DNA of 18,467 nt, from the NCBI GenBank assembly GCA_018055515.1, contig JAGPHL010000012.1, forward strand, positions 5,408-23,874, read 5' to 3'. Position numbers and translations under genes: made by a program. The stretch comes from Anaerolineae bacterium. GTDB taxonomy: Bacteria > Chloroflexota > Anaerolineae > B4-G1 > SLSP01. Under the pieces are notes generated by a model, which saw only the letters and a program-made list of their open reading frames with translations, searched no databases and was not told the DNA's origin. Position 1 is the stretch's first letter; every line of letters begins with the position of its first letter. Of this stretch, positions 5,895-14,800 are shown one piece after another.

Positions 5895-8810
5895 ATGGCA
5901 AAGACCTACGTCTCCCTGGATCTGGAGACCACCGGCCTGGATCCCCAACATGATGCCGTGATCGAAGTGGGGGCCTTGCGTTTCAGCGGCTCGCGTGAGA
6001 TCGAGAGCTTCTCGACTTTTGTGAACCCCGGCCGCCGCATTCCTCAGTTCATCACGGAGCTGACGGGGATTTCCGATGCGGATGTGGCGCGCGCGCCTTC
6101 CATCCGCCAGGTGGCGCAAGAATTGCGCACCTTCGTGGGTGATGACACCCTCGTCGGCCACAACATCGGCTTCGACGCGGCTTTCCTGCGCAAAGAGAAG
6201 GTGCTGAGCACCAATCCCCGCATTGACACTTTCTCCCTGGCGAGCATTCTCGTGCCCCATGCCGGGCGTTACAGTCTGGAGAACCTGGTGCACGAGCTCG
6301 GCCTGGCTTTCGAGGCGCAGACCCATCGGGCTTTGGACGATGCGCGTCTGGCGCATGCCCTTTTCGTCGCCCTGGAGGAACGCGCGCTGCAACTGCCGCA
6401 ACCGGTGCTGGAGGAAATCTCCACCCTGGGCTCGAAGGTGGGATGGGCGCCCAGCTATTTCTTCCAGGAAGCCTTGTACCATCGCGCCCGGCAGGGATTT
6501 CAAGGCGGGATTGGGGCGCAGCTGGCTGCGCGCCGGGGCGGCGATGCAGTCGGGCCGTTGTTTGTGCCGCCGGTGGATGTGGACCCCCTGGAGCCGCGCA
6601 ACCCGCCGTTGCTGCTGGATCTCGAAGCGCTGGCGGCCTATTGGGGGCCCGAGGGCGCGCTCGCGCAGGCCTTTGAGGCCTACGAGGTCCGTCCGCAGCA
6701 GGCCAGGATGATGCGCGAGGTGGCGCGAGCCTTCAACACCGGCTCACACCTGCTGGTGGAAGCCGGCACGGGCACCGGGAAGTCGCTGGCGTACCTGCTC
6801 CCGGCGCTCTGCTGGGCCGATCAGAACGACGCGCGGGTCGTGATCTCCACCAACACGATTAACCTGCAGGAGCAGCTGGCGGACAAGGACATCCCCCTGC
6901 TCGAGCGCCTCTTCCCGACGGGGTTCCGGTACATGGTGCTGAAGGGACGCAGCCATTATCTGTGCCGGCGGCAGTTCCAGGCGTTGCGACGGCGGGGACC
7001 CGCTACCGATGACGAGATGATGGTGCTGGCGAAGATCCTGCTCTGGCTGCCCAACACGCTCGATGGCGACGCCGACGAGCTCTTTTTGCCGACGCCGGGG
7101 GAGCGGGCCGTGTGGGCGCAGCTTTCGGCGGCGACGGAGAACTGCGATGCCCGGGATTGCCCTTTCTACGCCGGAGAGGGCTGCTTCTTCTACCGGGCGC
7201 GCGAACGGGCGGAGACCGTGCACCTGCTCGTCGTCAATCACGCCCTGTTGCTGGCCGATATCGCGGCTGAAAACCGGGTGTTGCCCGACTACGAGTATCT
7301 GATCGTGGACGAGGCGCATCACCTGGAGCGGGCGACGACCGAGGCGTTGCACTTTTCGGTGGATTGGTACAGTTTGCGGTACGCTTTCGAGGAGCTGTTG
7401 CAGCCGCGGGCGGGTTTTGCCGGCCTGTTGGGGGAGTTGCAGGGCCTGGCGCATCATCTGCCCCGCGAGGCGCGCTCGGTGCTGGCGACGACGGCCCTGC
7501 AGCTGGAGGGCTCGGCGGAGCAGGTGCTCTATCGCCTGGAGTTGCTCTTCGAGGCGTTGGCGCATTTCCTGAGCGCACATGCGACTTCCAACAACGACGG
7601 CTATGCTTTGCGCTTGCGGGTGACGAAGAGCCTGCGTTCGCAAACGGAGTGGAATGAGGTCGAGATTGCCTGGGATGCCGTCGCCGCCCCGTTTGAGAGC
7701 CTCGTCAAGGGACTGGCCAAAATGGTGTCGGCCCTGGAGGATCTCAGTGCGGTGGAATTGCCCGCCGTTGAGTCGCCGCGCTCGCGGTTGCTGGCGGTGA
7801 CGCAGCGCCTGGCGGAGACGCAAGTGCAGCTGCAGGCATTCATCGCTCAGCCTCAGCAGAACGCCGTCTACTGGTTGGAGTCCGCCAGCAGCGAGGGCAG
7901 TTACAACGGACCGAAGGCTGCGGTGGCCTTTCATAGCGCACCGTTGGAGGTCGGGCCGTTGGTGAAAGAGCACCTCTTTGGGAAGAAGAAGACGGTCGTC
8001 CTGACCTCGGCGACGTTGCGGGTGGGGGGCACTTTCGATTATATCCGGCAGCGCCTGAATGCCTGGGACGCGGAGGAACTGGCCGTCGGCTCGCCGTTTG
8101 ATTATGCGACGGCGGCGTTGCTCTATGTCGCCAAGGATCTCCCCGACCCCGGCAGCGCGGGCTATCAGCGGGCGATTTCCGAGGCCATGGTCGCGTTGTT
8201 TGAGGCGACGGAGGGGCGTGCGCTGGCTCTGTTCACTTCGTATAGTCAATTGCGTGCGACGGCGCAGGCAATCACCGGGCCGCTGGCGCGCGTGGGGATC
8301 ACGGTGTACGCGCAGGGGACGGGCATTTCGCGGGCGCAATTGCTGAGCAATTTCCGCAAGGGGGAGCGCTCGGTGTTGCTGGGCACCCGCTCTTTCTGGG
8401 AGGGCGTGGATTTGCCGGGCGAGGTCCTCTCGTGCCTGGCGATCGCCAGGTTGCCGTTCGACGTGCCGGATGACCCCCTGGTGCAGGCCCGCTCGGAAAT
8501 CTGCGATAACTCGTTCAACGATTACATGGTGCCTGAGGCCGTGCTGCGGTTTTTGCAGGGCTTTGGGCGCTTGATTCGCACCCGGACGGATCGAGGGGTG
8601 GTGGCGGTCCTGGATGGGCGCCTCGTGTCCAAGCGGTATGGCGCGCGTTTTCTCGATTCGTTGCCGGGGCCTACCGTGCGCATCGGGCCGGCGGCGCAGT
8701 TGCCCGAAAATGCGCGGCGTTGGCTCGCGGGGGAGCCGTTGCCGCCGGTAGATGAGGGGGCCGGCGATGAGCCGTGGTCGGTGCCCCCTCCAGAAGAGCC
8801 GCCATGGTAA
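5895..8810 (+). CDS. dinG: DinG-family protein: N-terminal DnaQ-like exonuclease plus XPD-type Fe-S helicase
   Basis: The protein has 971 residues from the ATG at 5895, which follows AAGGAG with a short 3-nt gap; a TTG four codons upstream is also in frame. Residues 1-165 form a DnaQ-like 3'-5' exonuclease with D9/E11 (SLDLETTG), D94 (HNIGFD) and H144/D149 (HRALDDA), the DEDDh type. The superfamily 2 helicase follows: Walker A GTGTGKS (291-297), DEAH box at 472-475, TSAT motif, WEGVDLPGE and the GFGRLIR motif VI. Four cysteines, C357, C417, C422 and C430, lie between motifs Ia and II, as expected for the [4Fe-4S] cluster of XPD/DinG helicases. Predicted role: 5'-3' unwinding of DNA structures such as R-loops, coupled to 3'-5' trimming. 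It is transcribed divergently from mnmA. Confidence 0.94.
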   Translation: MAKTYVSLDLETTGLDPQHDAVIEVGALRFSGSREIESFSTFVNPGRRIPQFITELTGISDADVARAPSIRQVAQELRTFVGDDTLVGHNIGFDAAFLRKEKVLSTNPRIDTFSLASILVPHAGRYSLENLVHELGLAFEAQTHRALDDARLAHALFVALEERALQLPQPVLEEISTLGSKVGWAPSYFFQEALYHRARQGFQGGIGAQLAARRGGDAVGPLFVPPVDVDPLEPRNPPLLLDLEALAAYWGPEGALAQAFEAYEVRPQQARMMREVARAFNTGSHLLVEAGTGTGKSLAYLLPALCWADQNDARVVISTNTINLQEQLADKDIPLLERLFPTGFRYMVLKGRSHYLCRRQFQALRRRGPATDDEMMVLAKILLWLPNTLDGDADELFLPTPGERAVWAQLSAATENCDARDCPFYAGEGCFFYRARERAETVHLLVVNHALLLADIAAENRVLPDYEYLIVDEAHHLERATTEALHFSVDWYSLRYAFEELLQPRAGFAGLLGELQGLAHHLPREARSVLATTALQLEGSAEQVLYRLELLFEALAHFLSAHATSNNDGYALRLRVTKSLRSQTEWNEVEIAWDAVAAPFESLVKGLAKMVSALEDLSAVELPAVESPRSRLLAVTQRLAETQVQLQAFIAQPQQNAVYWLESASSEGSYNGPKAAVAFHSAPLEVGPLVKEHLFGKKKTVVLTSATLRVGGTFDYIRQRLNAWDAEELAVGSPFDYATAALLYVAKDLPDPGSAGYQRAISEAMVALFEATEGRALALFTSYSQLRATAQAITGPLARVGITVYAQGTGISRAQLLSNFRKGERSVLLGTRSFWEGVDLPGEVLSCLAIARLPFDVPDDPLVQARSEICDNSFNDYMVPEAVLRFLQGFGRLIRTRTDRGVVAVLDGRLVSKRYGARFLDSLPGPTVRIGPAAQLPENARRWLAGEPLPPVDEGAGDEPWSVPPPEEPPW

Positions 8811-8813
8811 AGT

Positions 8814-8849
8814 CAAAGTGGGGGCAGGTGAAAAGGATTTGCCCCTTTG
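8814..8849 (+). terminator. Hairpin between dinG and plsX, weak terminator or attenuator candidate
   Basis: GGGGCA (8821-8826) pairs with TGCCCC (8840-8845). The stem extends across a 3-nt bulge by CAAA (8814-8817) with TTTG (8846-8849), and the loop is 13 nt. It begins directly after the dinG stop. Only three T residues follow, so full Rho-independent termination is doubtful and read-through into plsX is likely. Confidence 0.35.
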
Positions 8850-8898
8850 GGCGCGGCCGCATGTCCGCTAAGTCCGCAAAACTTTCTTGGAGGTTGCC

Positions 8899-9924
8899 AT
8901 GCGCATTGTCGTAGATGCCTTTGGGTCGGATGCCTGTCCCGTCCCCGATGTGGAAGGGGCCGTGTTGGCGGCGCGAAAGTGGGGCGATGAGATCATTCTT
9001 GTGGGCCCGGAGGAGCGCATCCGCGCGGAGCTGGCCAAACATCACACGGAAGGGCTGTCGCTGCGAGTAGTGCATGCGCCTGAGGTGCTGACCATGGAGG
9101 ATCACGCCGAAGACGTGCGTCACAAGACGCAGTCTTCCATCCGCGTGGGGTTGCAGCTGGTGCAGAAGGGGGAAGCGGATGCCTTCGTCTCGGCGGGCAA
9201 CACGATTGCGGTGCTCTCCGGCGCCATCTTCGACCTGCGTCGCATCCCCGGCATTCACCGCCCGGCGTTGGGGACGCTCTATCCCCTTTCAAACCAGCGG
9301 GTGCTGTTGTTGGACATCGGCGCGACAGCCGACCCCAGGCCTGAGTACCTGGTGCAATTCGCGCAGATGGGCGCCATCTATGCCGAGCGGGTGTGGGGGA
9401 TCGCCAATCCGCGCGTGGGCTTGCTCGCCAACGGCGAGGAGGAGGAAAAGGGCACCCTCACGTTGCGGGAGACCCATCACCTGCTCGCGGCGAGCGGCCT
9501 GAACTTTGTGGGCAATGTCGAGCCCAAGGAAGTCGTCCATGGCCACGCGGATGTGGTGGTGACCGATGGCTTCACGGGCAATATCATGCTCAAAACTACT
9601 GAGGCGACGGCATCCTTTGCCGCGCATTTGCTCAAGAGCGAGTTCTGGCAGAAGCCGCTTTCAAAAGCCGGCCTGGTGTTGATGATTCCGGGTCTGGTGC
9701 TGGCCTTGCCGGGCCTGGCGCTGCTGACGCCGGCCTTCCGGCGCCTGGTCCGGCGGATGGATTACGCGGAGTATGGCGGCGCGCTGTTGCTGGGCGTGGA
9801 GGGCGTGGTGATTGTGGGACACGGACGTTCCAACGCCAAAGCCATCATGAACGCGATCCGTCAGGGACGGGAGGCGGTCGCCGCGCAGGTGATTCCCACC
9901 ATCAAAGCGGGGTTGGGCGTGTAG
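8899..9924 (+). CDS. plsX: Phosphate acyltransferase PlsX
   Basis: PlsX makes acyl-phosphate from acyl-ACP for PlsY, starting phospholipid synthesis at the inner membrane face. The 341-residue protein carries family signatures in slightly variant form: DAFGSD for the usual DAMGGD at 6-11, SAGNT at 98-102, LLDIGA at 137-142, NGEEEEKGT at 178-186, GFTGNIMLKTTE at 224-235 and DYAEYGGALLLGV at 288-300. The start codon has GGAGG at a 5-nt gap, which rules out an upstream GTG four codons earlier. Residues 258-277 are strikingly hydrophobic (LVLMIPGLVLALPGLALL) and lie where PlsX has its membrane-touching helical hairpin, suggesting deeper insertion than usual. The fabD/fabH/acpP neighbours common elsewhere are absent here. 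Confidence 0.94.
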   Translation: MRIVVDAFGSDACPVPDVEGAVLAARKWGDEIILVGPEERIRAELAKHHTEGLSLRVVHAPEVLTMEDHAEDVRHKTQSSIRVGLQLVQKGEADAFVSAGNTIAVLSGAIFDLRRIPGIHRPALGTLYPLSNQRVLLLDIGATADPRPEYLVQFAQMGAIYAERVWGIANPRVGLLANGEEEEKGTLTLRETHHLLAASGLNFVGNVEPKEVVHGHADVVVTDGFTGNIMLKTTEATASFAAHLLKSEFWQKPLSKAGLVLMIPGLVLALPGLALLTPAFRRLVRRMDYAEYGGALLLGVEGVVIVGHGRSNAKAIMNAIRQGREAVAAQVIPTIKAGLGV

Positions 9925-9991
9925 CGCGTTTTGCAGCGGGGAGCGGTGTGAGGTTGCAGGATGGGCAATTCGATATTCTTGGGGAGGCGTC

Positions 9992-10687
9992 ATGCGTGTC
10001 GTTGCCAAAGAGGCATACATTCAGCGTGCCACGAAAGCCGGTAAATGGCTGACGCTGGTGGCACTGGGTTTGCTGGGCGGTTCGCTTCTCATTTACATGG
10101 TGCGGATGGAGTGGTGGTTTATCACGCTCATCCTGGGTGGCCTGGGTTTCATCTGTTCTGTCGCCGGCAGTTATTACGGGGACCGCTTTGCGGGGCCGTC
10201 AGCGTATCATGTGAGCGTGCCTGACGCGCTCAAGGGCTTTGACGACGATTATACCCTGTTGATTTATCAGAAGCCGGTGCCGTTTTTGCTGGTCGAGCCG
10301 GGCGGGTTGACGGTCCTGCTGGTGAAGAATCAAGGGGGCGTGGTGACGTACGCCAATGGCAAGTGGCGCCATAAGCAGGGTGGGAAGTTCTTCCGGCAGA
10401 TGGGGGGCCAGGAAGCTTTGGGGCGTCCTGACGAATACGCGCGGTTGTTGGCGGCGGATCTTCAGCGTTATCTGCGCAAGCGATTGCCAGAAGGGATGGA
10501 CGTCCCCGTGCGTTCCGTCATCGTCTTCATCGCGCCTAAAGTGCAGCTGGATGCGGAGGGTTCGCCCGTGCCGGCGCTCCGTGCCGAGAAGTTGAAGGGG
10601 TGGCTGCGCGGCCCAGGACGGCGTCCGGCATTGCCGGCGGAGACGCGCCGGGCGCTGGCGGAAGCGCTGGGCCTGTCCGCCGCCTGA
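9992..10687 (+). CDS. Two-helix membrane protein with degenerate NERD-like domain
   Basis: The product is 231 residues, with GGGGAGG 4 nt before the ATG. Two membrane helices (about 18-38 and 42-62) form a short hairpin, then a soluble part faces one side, probably the cytoplasm. The segment around residues 98-128 (FLLVEPGGLTVLLVKNQGG followed by NGKW) resembles the core of nuclease-related NERD domains, which usually read as an acidic residue, hydrophobic strand, GPGG, then E/D-V-K. Here the two acidic positions are hydrophobic and only the lysine remains, so nuclease activity is unlikely if the match is right. Later parts (PVRSVIVFIAPKVQLD, LKGWLRG) also fit the NERD C-terminal half. It lies 67 nt after plsX and may be co-transcribed. 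Family assignment is tentative; the function is unknown. Confidence 0.6.
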   Translation: MRVVAKEAYIQRATKAGKWLTLVALGLLGGSLLIYMVRMEWWFITLILGGLGFICSVAGSYYGDRFAGPSAYHVSVPDALKGFDDDYTLLIYQKPVPFLLVEPGGLTVLLVKNQGGVVTYANGKWRHKQGGKFFRQMGGQEALGRPDEYARLLAADLQRYLRKRLPEGMDVPVRSVIVFIAPKVQLDAEGSPVPALRAEKLKGWLRGPGRRPALPAETRRALAEALGLSAA

Positions 10688-10688
10688 G

Positions 10689-11825
10689 TCACGTCTCCGT
10701 TGTGGGCAGCGTAAACCAGAAGCGACTGCCGCTCCCTGGCTGGCTTTCGACGCCGACGGCGCCGCCGAGTTTCTCCACGATACGGCGGACGATGTTCAAG
10801 CCGAGTCCGTGGCCGTTGCTCCGCATGTGTCCGCTGTCCGCCCGCACAAAGGGCTCGAAGAGGGCCTCGCGCAGCTGCGTTGGGACGCCGGGGCCAGAGT
10901 CCTGCACCCAAAAGCGGTAGTAGCGGTTTCCCTCACGGGTGATGACGTCTGCGTCGTACCCTAACGCAATTCGCGGTCGCGTGCCGCCGTATTTGAGGGC
11001 GTTGCTGATGTAATTCGCCCACACTTCTTCGACGAGCTGGGGGTGTCCGCGTACCTCGGGCCATTCCTCCGGATAGGTGATCTCCGCTTCGCGCTCCGCG
11101 ATTTGCCATGCCAGTCGCTCCAGGGCCTCTTTCACAATTTGCTGCATCTGCAAGGACTTGATGTCGTGTTGCAGATGTTGCACCTCGGCCAGCAGGAGCA
11201 ACCCGTTGATGATGCTCACGGCCTTGCGGCTTTTGGTGACGATGATGCCGAGATACTCCGTGAGTTTTTCCGCGGGCAGCTGCGTGTGCTCCTCTTGGAC
11301 CACCTCGGCGAATCCCAGGATGGCGCTCAAGGGATCTTTGAGATCGTGCGCCACGACGTGCGCGTAGGCTTCGAGGTCAGCGTTGCTGGATTCCAGGTCG
11401 GCGTTGAGCCGCTGCAGTTCCGCGTTCATCGCGCGCAATTGCATAATATCGGCAAAACGCGCCATGGCGATGGTGATCGCGCGGTCGAGGTCTCGCGGCT
11501 GCGGCGGTTTGAGCAGATAGGCGCCTGCGCCGGCGGCGGTGGCCTGGTTGACCAGCTCCGGGGTCTCGTACGCGGTGAGGATGACGATAGGCGTCGGGCA
11601 GCTGGCGTGGAGTTCTTCGGCCACCTCCAGGCCGTTGAGCCCGGGCATCTCAATATCTAGGATGACGACATCCGGGCGCGTTTCGGCGACGACGGCGATG
11701 GCGGTATGCCCATCGTAGGCCTCCCCGACGATGGCATAGCCGAGGCGTTCCAGCTGGCGCTGCACCATTTCGCTCACGAGGGCGTCGTCTTCAGCGATGA
11801 CTACGCGGATGGGGGAAGGGATCAT
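10689..11825 (-). CDS. ANTAR-type receiver joined to histidine kinase core (REC-HisKA-HATPase), His intact
   Basis: The protein has 378 residues. REC (about 5-125) has E12/D13/D14, phospho-acceptor D57, T84 and K106. Its ILTAYETPELV and AYLLKP segments, and the helix that follows (AITIAMARF), resemble receivers of ANTAR regulators such as PdtaR/NasT, but no ANTAR domain follows. A coiled coil (128-155) instead leads to a HisKA-type H-box, VVAHDLKDPLS, with H160. An ATPase domain follows, with N-box N275 (NYISNALKYGG), G1 DSGPG at 309-313 and G2 GHGLGL at 338-343. The frame extends upstream to 12146, but that part lies inside the preceding kinase gene and is not receiver-like. The ATG is 7 nt after that gene's stop, implying translational coupling and a functional pair. 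Its own stop is one base from the convergent gene's stop. Confidence 0.9.
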   Translation of the reverse strand: MIPSPIRVVIAEDDALVSEMVQRQLERLGYAIVGEAYDGHTAIAVVAETRPDVVILDIEMPGLNGLEVAEELHASCPTPIVILTAYETPELVNQATAAGAGAYLLKPPQPRDLDRAITIAMARFADIMQLRAMNAELQRLNADLESSNADLEAYAHVVAHDLKDPLSAILGFAEVVQEEHTQLPAEKLTEYLGIIVTKSRKAVSIINGLLLLAEVQHLQHDIKSLQMQQIVKEALERLAWQIAEREAEITYPEEWPEVRGHPQLVEEVWANYISNALKYGGTRPRIALGYDADVITREGNRYYRFWVQDSGPGVPTQLREALFEPFVRADSGHMRSNGHGLGLNIVRRIVEKLGGAVGVESQPGSGSRFWFTLPTTET

Positions 11826-11832
11826 GCTCGTG

Positions 11833-14800
11833 TCACTCCGGAATGAAAAGGCTGTTTTGATCTGAGATCGGGAAGCGCAGGCAGGCGGCCGCGCCATGGT
11901 CGTTGTGGAAGGTGACGACCCCGCGCAAGTTGATGGCGACCAGGCGCTGCACGAGGTAGAGTCCCATGTGCCAATCGTTCGATTCCAGGACTTTTTCGGC
12001 ATAGCCGGGGCCATCATCGCGGAATTCCAGGCGCACTCCCTCCGCCGTTCCCCAGGGGCCGGGTGTTTCGGTCTCAATGTGGATGGTAATTCTGGCAACG
12101 CCGCGCTCACCAATCCCATGTTTGACGGTGTTGGTGGTGAGCTCATGCAGGATCAGGGCCAGGCTGTTGGCCTGTTTGGAATCCGCTTTGAGGGGCGAGG
12201 GTGTGACCGTGACGCCGATGCGCGCTTGGGGACCGACGACCTGCAGCGAGGCGCGTACGACCTGCTCCGCCAGTCCCGCCAGGGGCAACATCTGCCATTC
12301 GGCAATGGAGAGCATTTGATGGACCGTCGAGAGGACATGGATCTGATTTGCCAGCCGTTCCAGGACGGGAGCGCACAATTCCTGGGTCGCCGGGTCGAGG
12401 TGACGTTGCGCCATGAAGATCAGGCCGATGATGGACGCCAGGTTGTTCTTGACCCGATGGTTGATCTTGTCAATGAGGGTGGTTTTAATGGCGGCGTCCT
12501 GACGGGCCTGTTCGTTGAGGCGCGCTTGCCGGATGGCGACGGCGAGCGAAGCCGCGACTTCGCCGACGATTTCCACGTCCTCGTCCCGGAAAGCGTGAGG
12601 GCGGGTCGCCTCGAGGCACAGGAGTCCGATGGGCTGTTCCAGGGCGAGCAGCGGCTCCCACAGGCAGGTGCGGACGCCATTGGCATACAATCGTTCAAGA
12701 ATGGGCGATCGGGGGGTGACACTTTCCAGGTCCGCAATGGCCAGAGGTTGGTCTTGGGCGAACTGACGGCGCTCCTCGATTGTGGCGGGATCTTCCAGGG
12801 GGGCGAGGCGGCTTGCGTCGTCATCGAGCGCCAGCAGGGTACTGCGGCCAGCGGGATCGCATTCGATGATCAGGCTTCGTTCACAGGGAATGAGTTTCCG
12901 TATTTGCTGAATGGTGCTATGAGCAATCGCCTCCGGGGAGCGGGCTTCGAGGATGGCGCGGTCAATTTCATGGAGGATCTGCAGGCGCTCAGCGTACTTT
13001 TGCAGGGTGTCTTGAGCGCGTTTCTGCTCGGTGATGTTGTCGGCGATGGCTAACAGGCCCCAGAGGGTGGGATAGATGCGCGCTTTGAAGTATTGCGCTT
13101 CTGACCAGCCCTCGACAGTTTGCGGTTCGCCAGTGGTCAGACAGCGTTGATAGGCATTGTAAGTATGCGAATGGGTGAAATTCGGGAACAATTCTGAAAG
13201 CGTCTGCCCCACCAATGTTTCCGTTGGCCTCCCCACGAAACTGGCGTAGGCGGTGTTGCAATAGAGAATATGCATCTCATGATCCAGCGCCAGCACCGGC
13301 GACTGGATGCTGTCGAGCAACAGGCGATGTTTTTCCTCGCTCTGCCTCAGCGCCTCCTCGCTGGCCTTGCGATGGGTGACGTCGCGCACCACGCTCTGGA
13401 AGTGCAACGGGGTCCCCTCCGCGTCGCGGATCAGGACGATACTGATTTCTGTCGTCAGGATGCGCCCATCCTTACAGCGGAAGCGCCGCTCGTAAATGGG
13501 GACGGTTTCGCCTGCCAGCAAGTGCTTCAGGCGCGCTTGGGCATCCTCTCGCTCTTCCGGCATGATGATGTCGTTCGGATGATGCGTGAGCAGTTCCTCG
13601 AGGGTGTACCCCAGCATCGTCGTGGCGCGTTGATTGGCGGTGATGTACCTGTCACCCTGCAGGTTGACGATGAAAATTGCGTCGGTAGTCTGCTCGAACA
13701 GGGCACGATAGAGCGACTCGTTTTGGCGCATTTCGGCGACGGCGCGCTGACGCTCGGCAATCTCCGCCTGGGCCTGTTCGTAGAGGTTGGCGTTCTGGAC
13801 GGCGATGCTGGCGAAACGCGCTAGGTCCTCCAGGAGCCTGGCATCGTTGGGGCCAAAGGCGTGGGGTGACGGCGCGGCGACTGAAAGGGTTCCCAACACT
13901 TCCGCGCCGAACAACAGCGGTGTGACCAGCATCGAGCGGTATTCAGGAAGCCCCTTTTGCCAGAGGTAGCGTGGATCTTCGAGCACGTCAGGGATGTTCA
14001 GAGTGATCTTTTCCGCCGCGGCTATCCCGGCGAGGCCTTGCCCCAGCTCGAAGTGCAGGATTGGCTGATCTTCCCGCCGTTGGGTGGCGTACCTGCAGGT
14101 GCGGATCGGCGGCGACTGGGTGTAATCCAACAACTGAACTGAGGCGTCAGTGGCCTGGGGGAACAGGCGCATCACGGCATTGACGATGTTCTGGAGCACT
14201 TCGTTCAGCGCAAGGCTGGAAGCGATAGCGCGGCTGAGAGCATTGAGCTCGGCCAATTCGCGCTGACGTGCTTCTAGCGCTTGCTCCATCCATTTTCGCT
14301 GGCTGATGTCCTGAAGGGTCACTACCGTCGCCGTTAATTTGCCGTTGGCGTCCCGCAGGGGGTGGGTGTGGACCTCCAGCCATTGCGCGCCGTGGTCCTG
14401 GTCCATGAGCAGCTCGGCGTGCGCGGCCTCGGTGCCGGCAAGATACGGCGCCCACAGAGTCCACGGGAGGAAGATCCGCTCGGCCGGCTCGCCGATGGTC
14501 TGCTCCAGGGGCGCTTTGAGCAGCCGACAGGCAATTTGATTCATATCGGCGACTCGCCGGGAGGTATCCAGAACCACCGTCGCTTCGTGGATGTTGTCGT
14601 AGACCTTGTCGGAGGACCTGCTGTGACCTATCCATTGATAGTGATACAGCCCCCAGGTGCACAACAGGGCCATGCCGGCCATGAGCACGTCGGCAGGATT
14701 TGGCCGCGCCGGTTCTTTGAGCATTACCGGCGCGCTGGCGCACCCCAGCATCAGGGCTCCGAGCAGGGCGAACCAGGCCTGCTCACGGTAACGTTGGGTG

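Noticed and set aside
6744..8816. 690-codon open frame on the minus strand
   Set aside because: Antisense to dinG and rich in Arg/Gln/His with no recognisable motif; dinG has complete enzyme motifs in the other strand.
10640..10735. CGCTG/CAGCG pairing around the convergent stops as a shared terminator
   Set aside because: Only 5 bp with a very long loop and no T-run on either strand.
11833..12030. Apparently reduced G2 box in the HisKA_2 kinases (HMGLYLV, SIGLRLI)
   Set aside because: HisKA_2/HWE kinases commonly have this shorter form, so it is not evidence of an inactive kinase.
11826..12146. N-terminal extension of the receiver-kinase gene
   Set aside because: These 107 codons lie within the 7TM kinase coding sequence in another frame and read as low-quality protein; the receiver domain starts right after the ATG at 11825.
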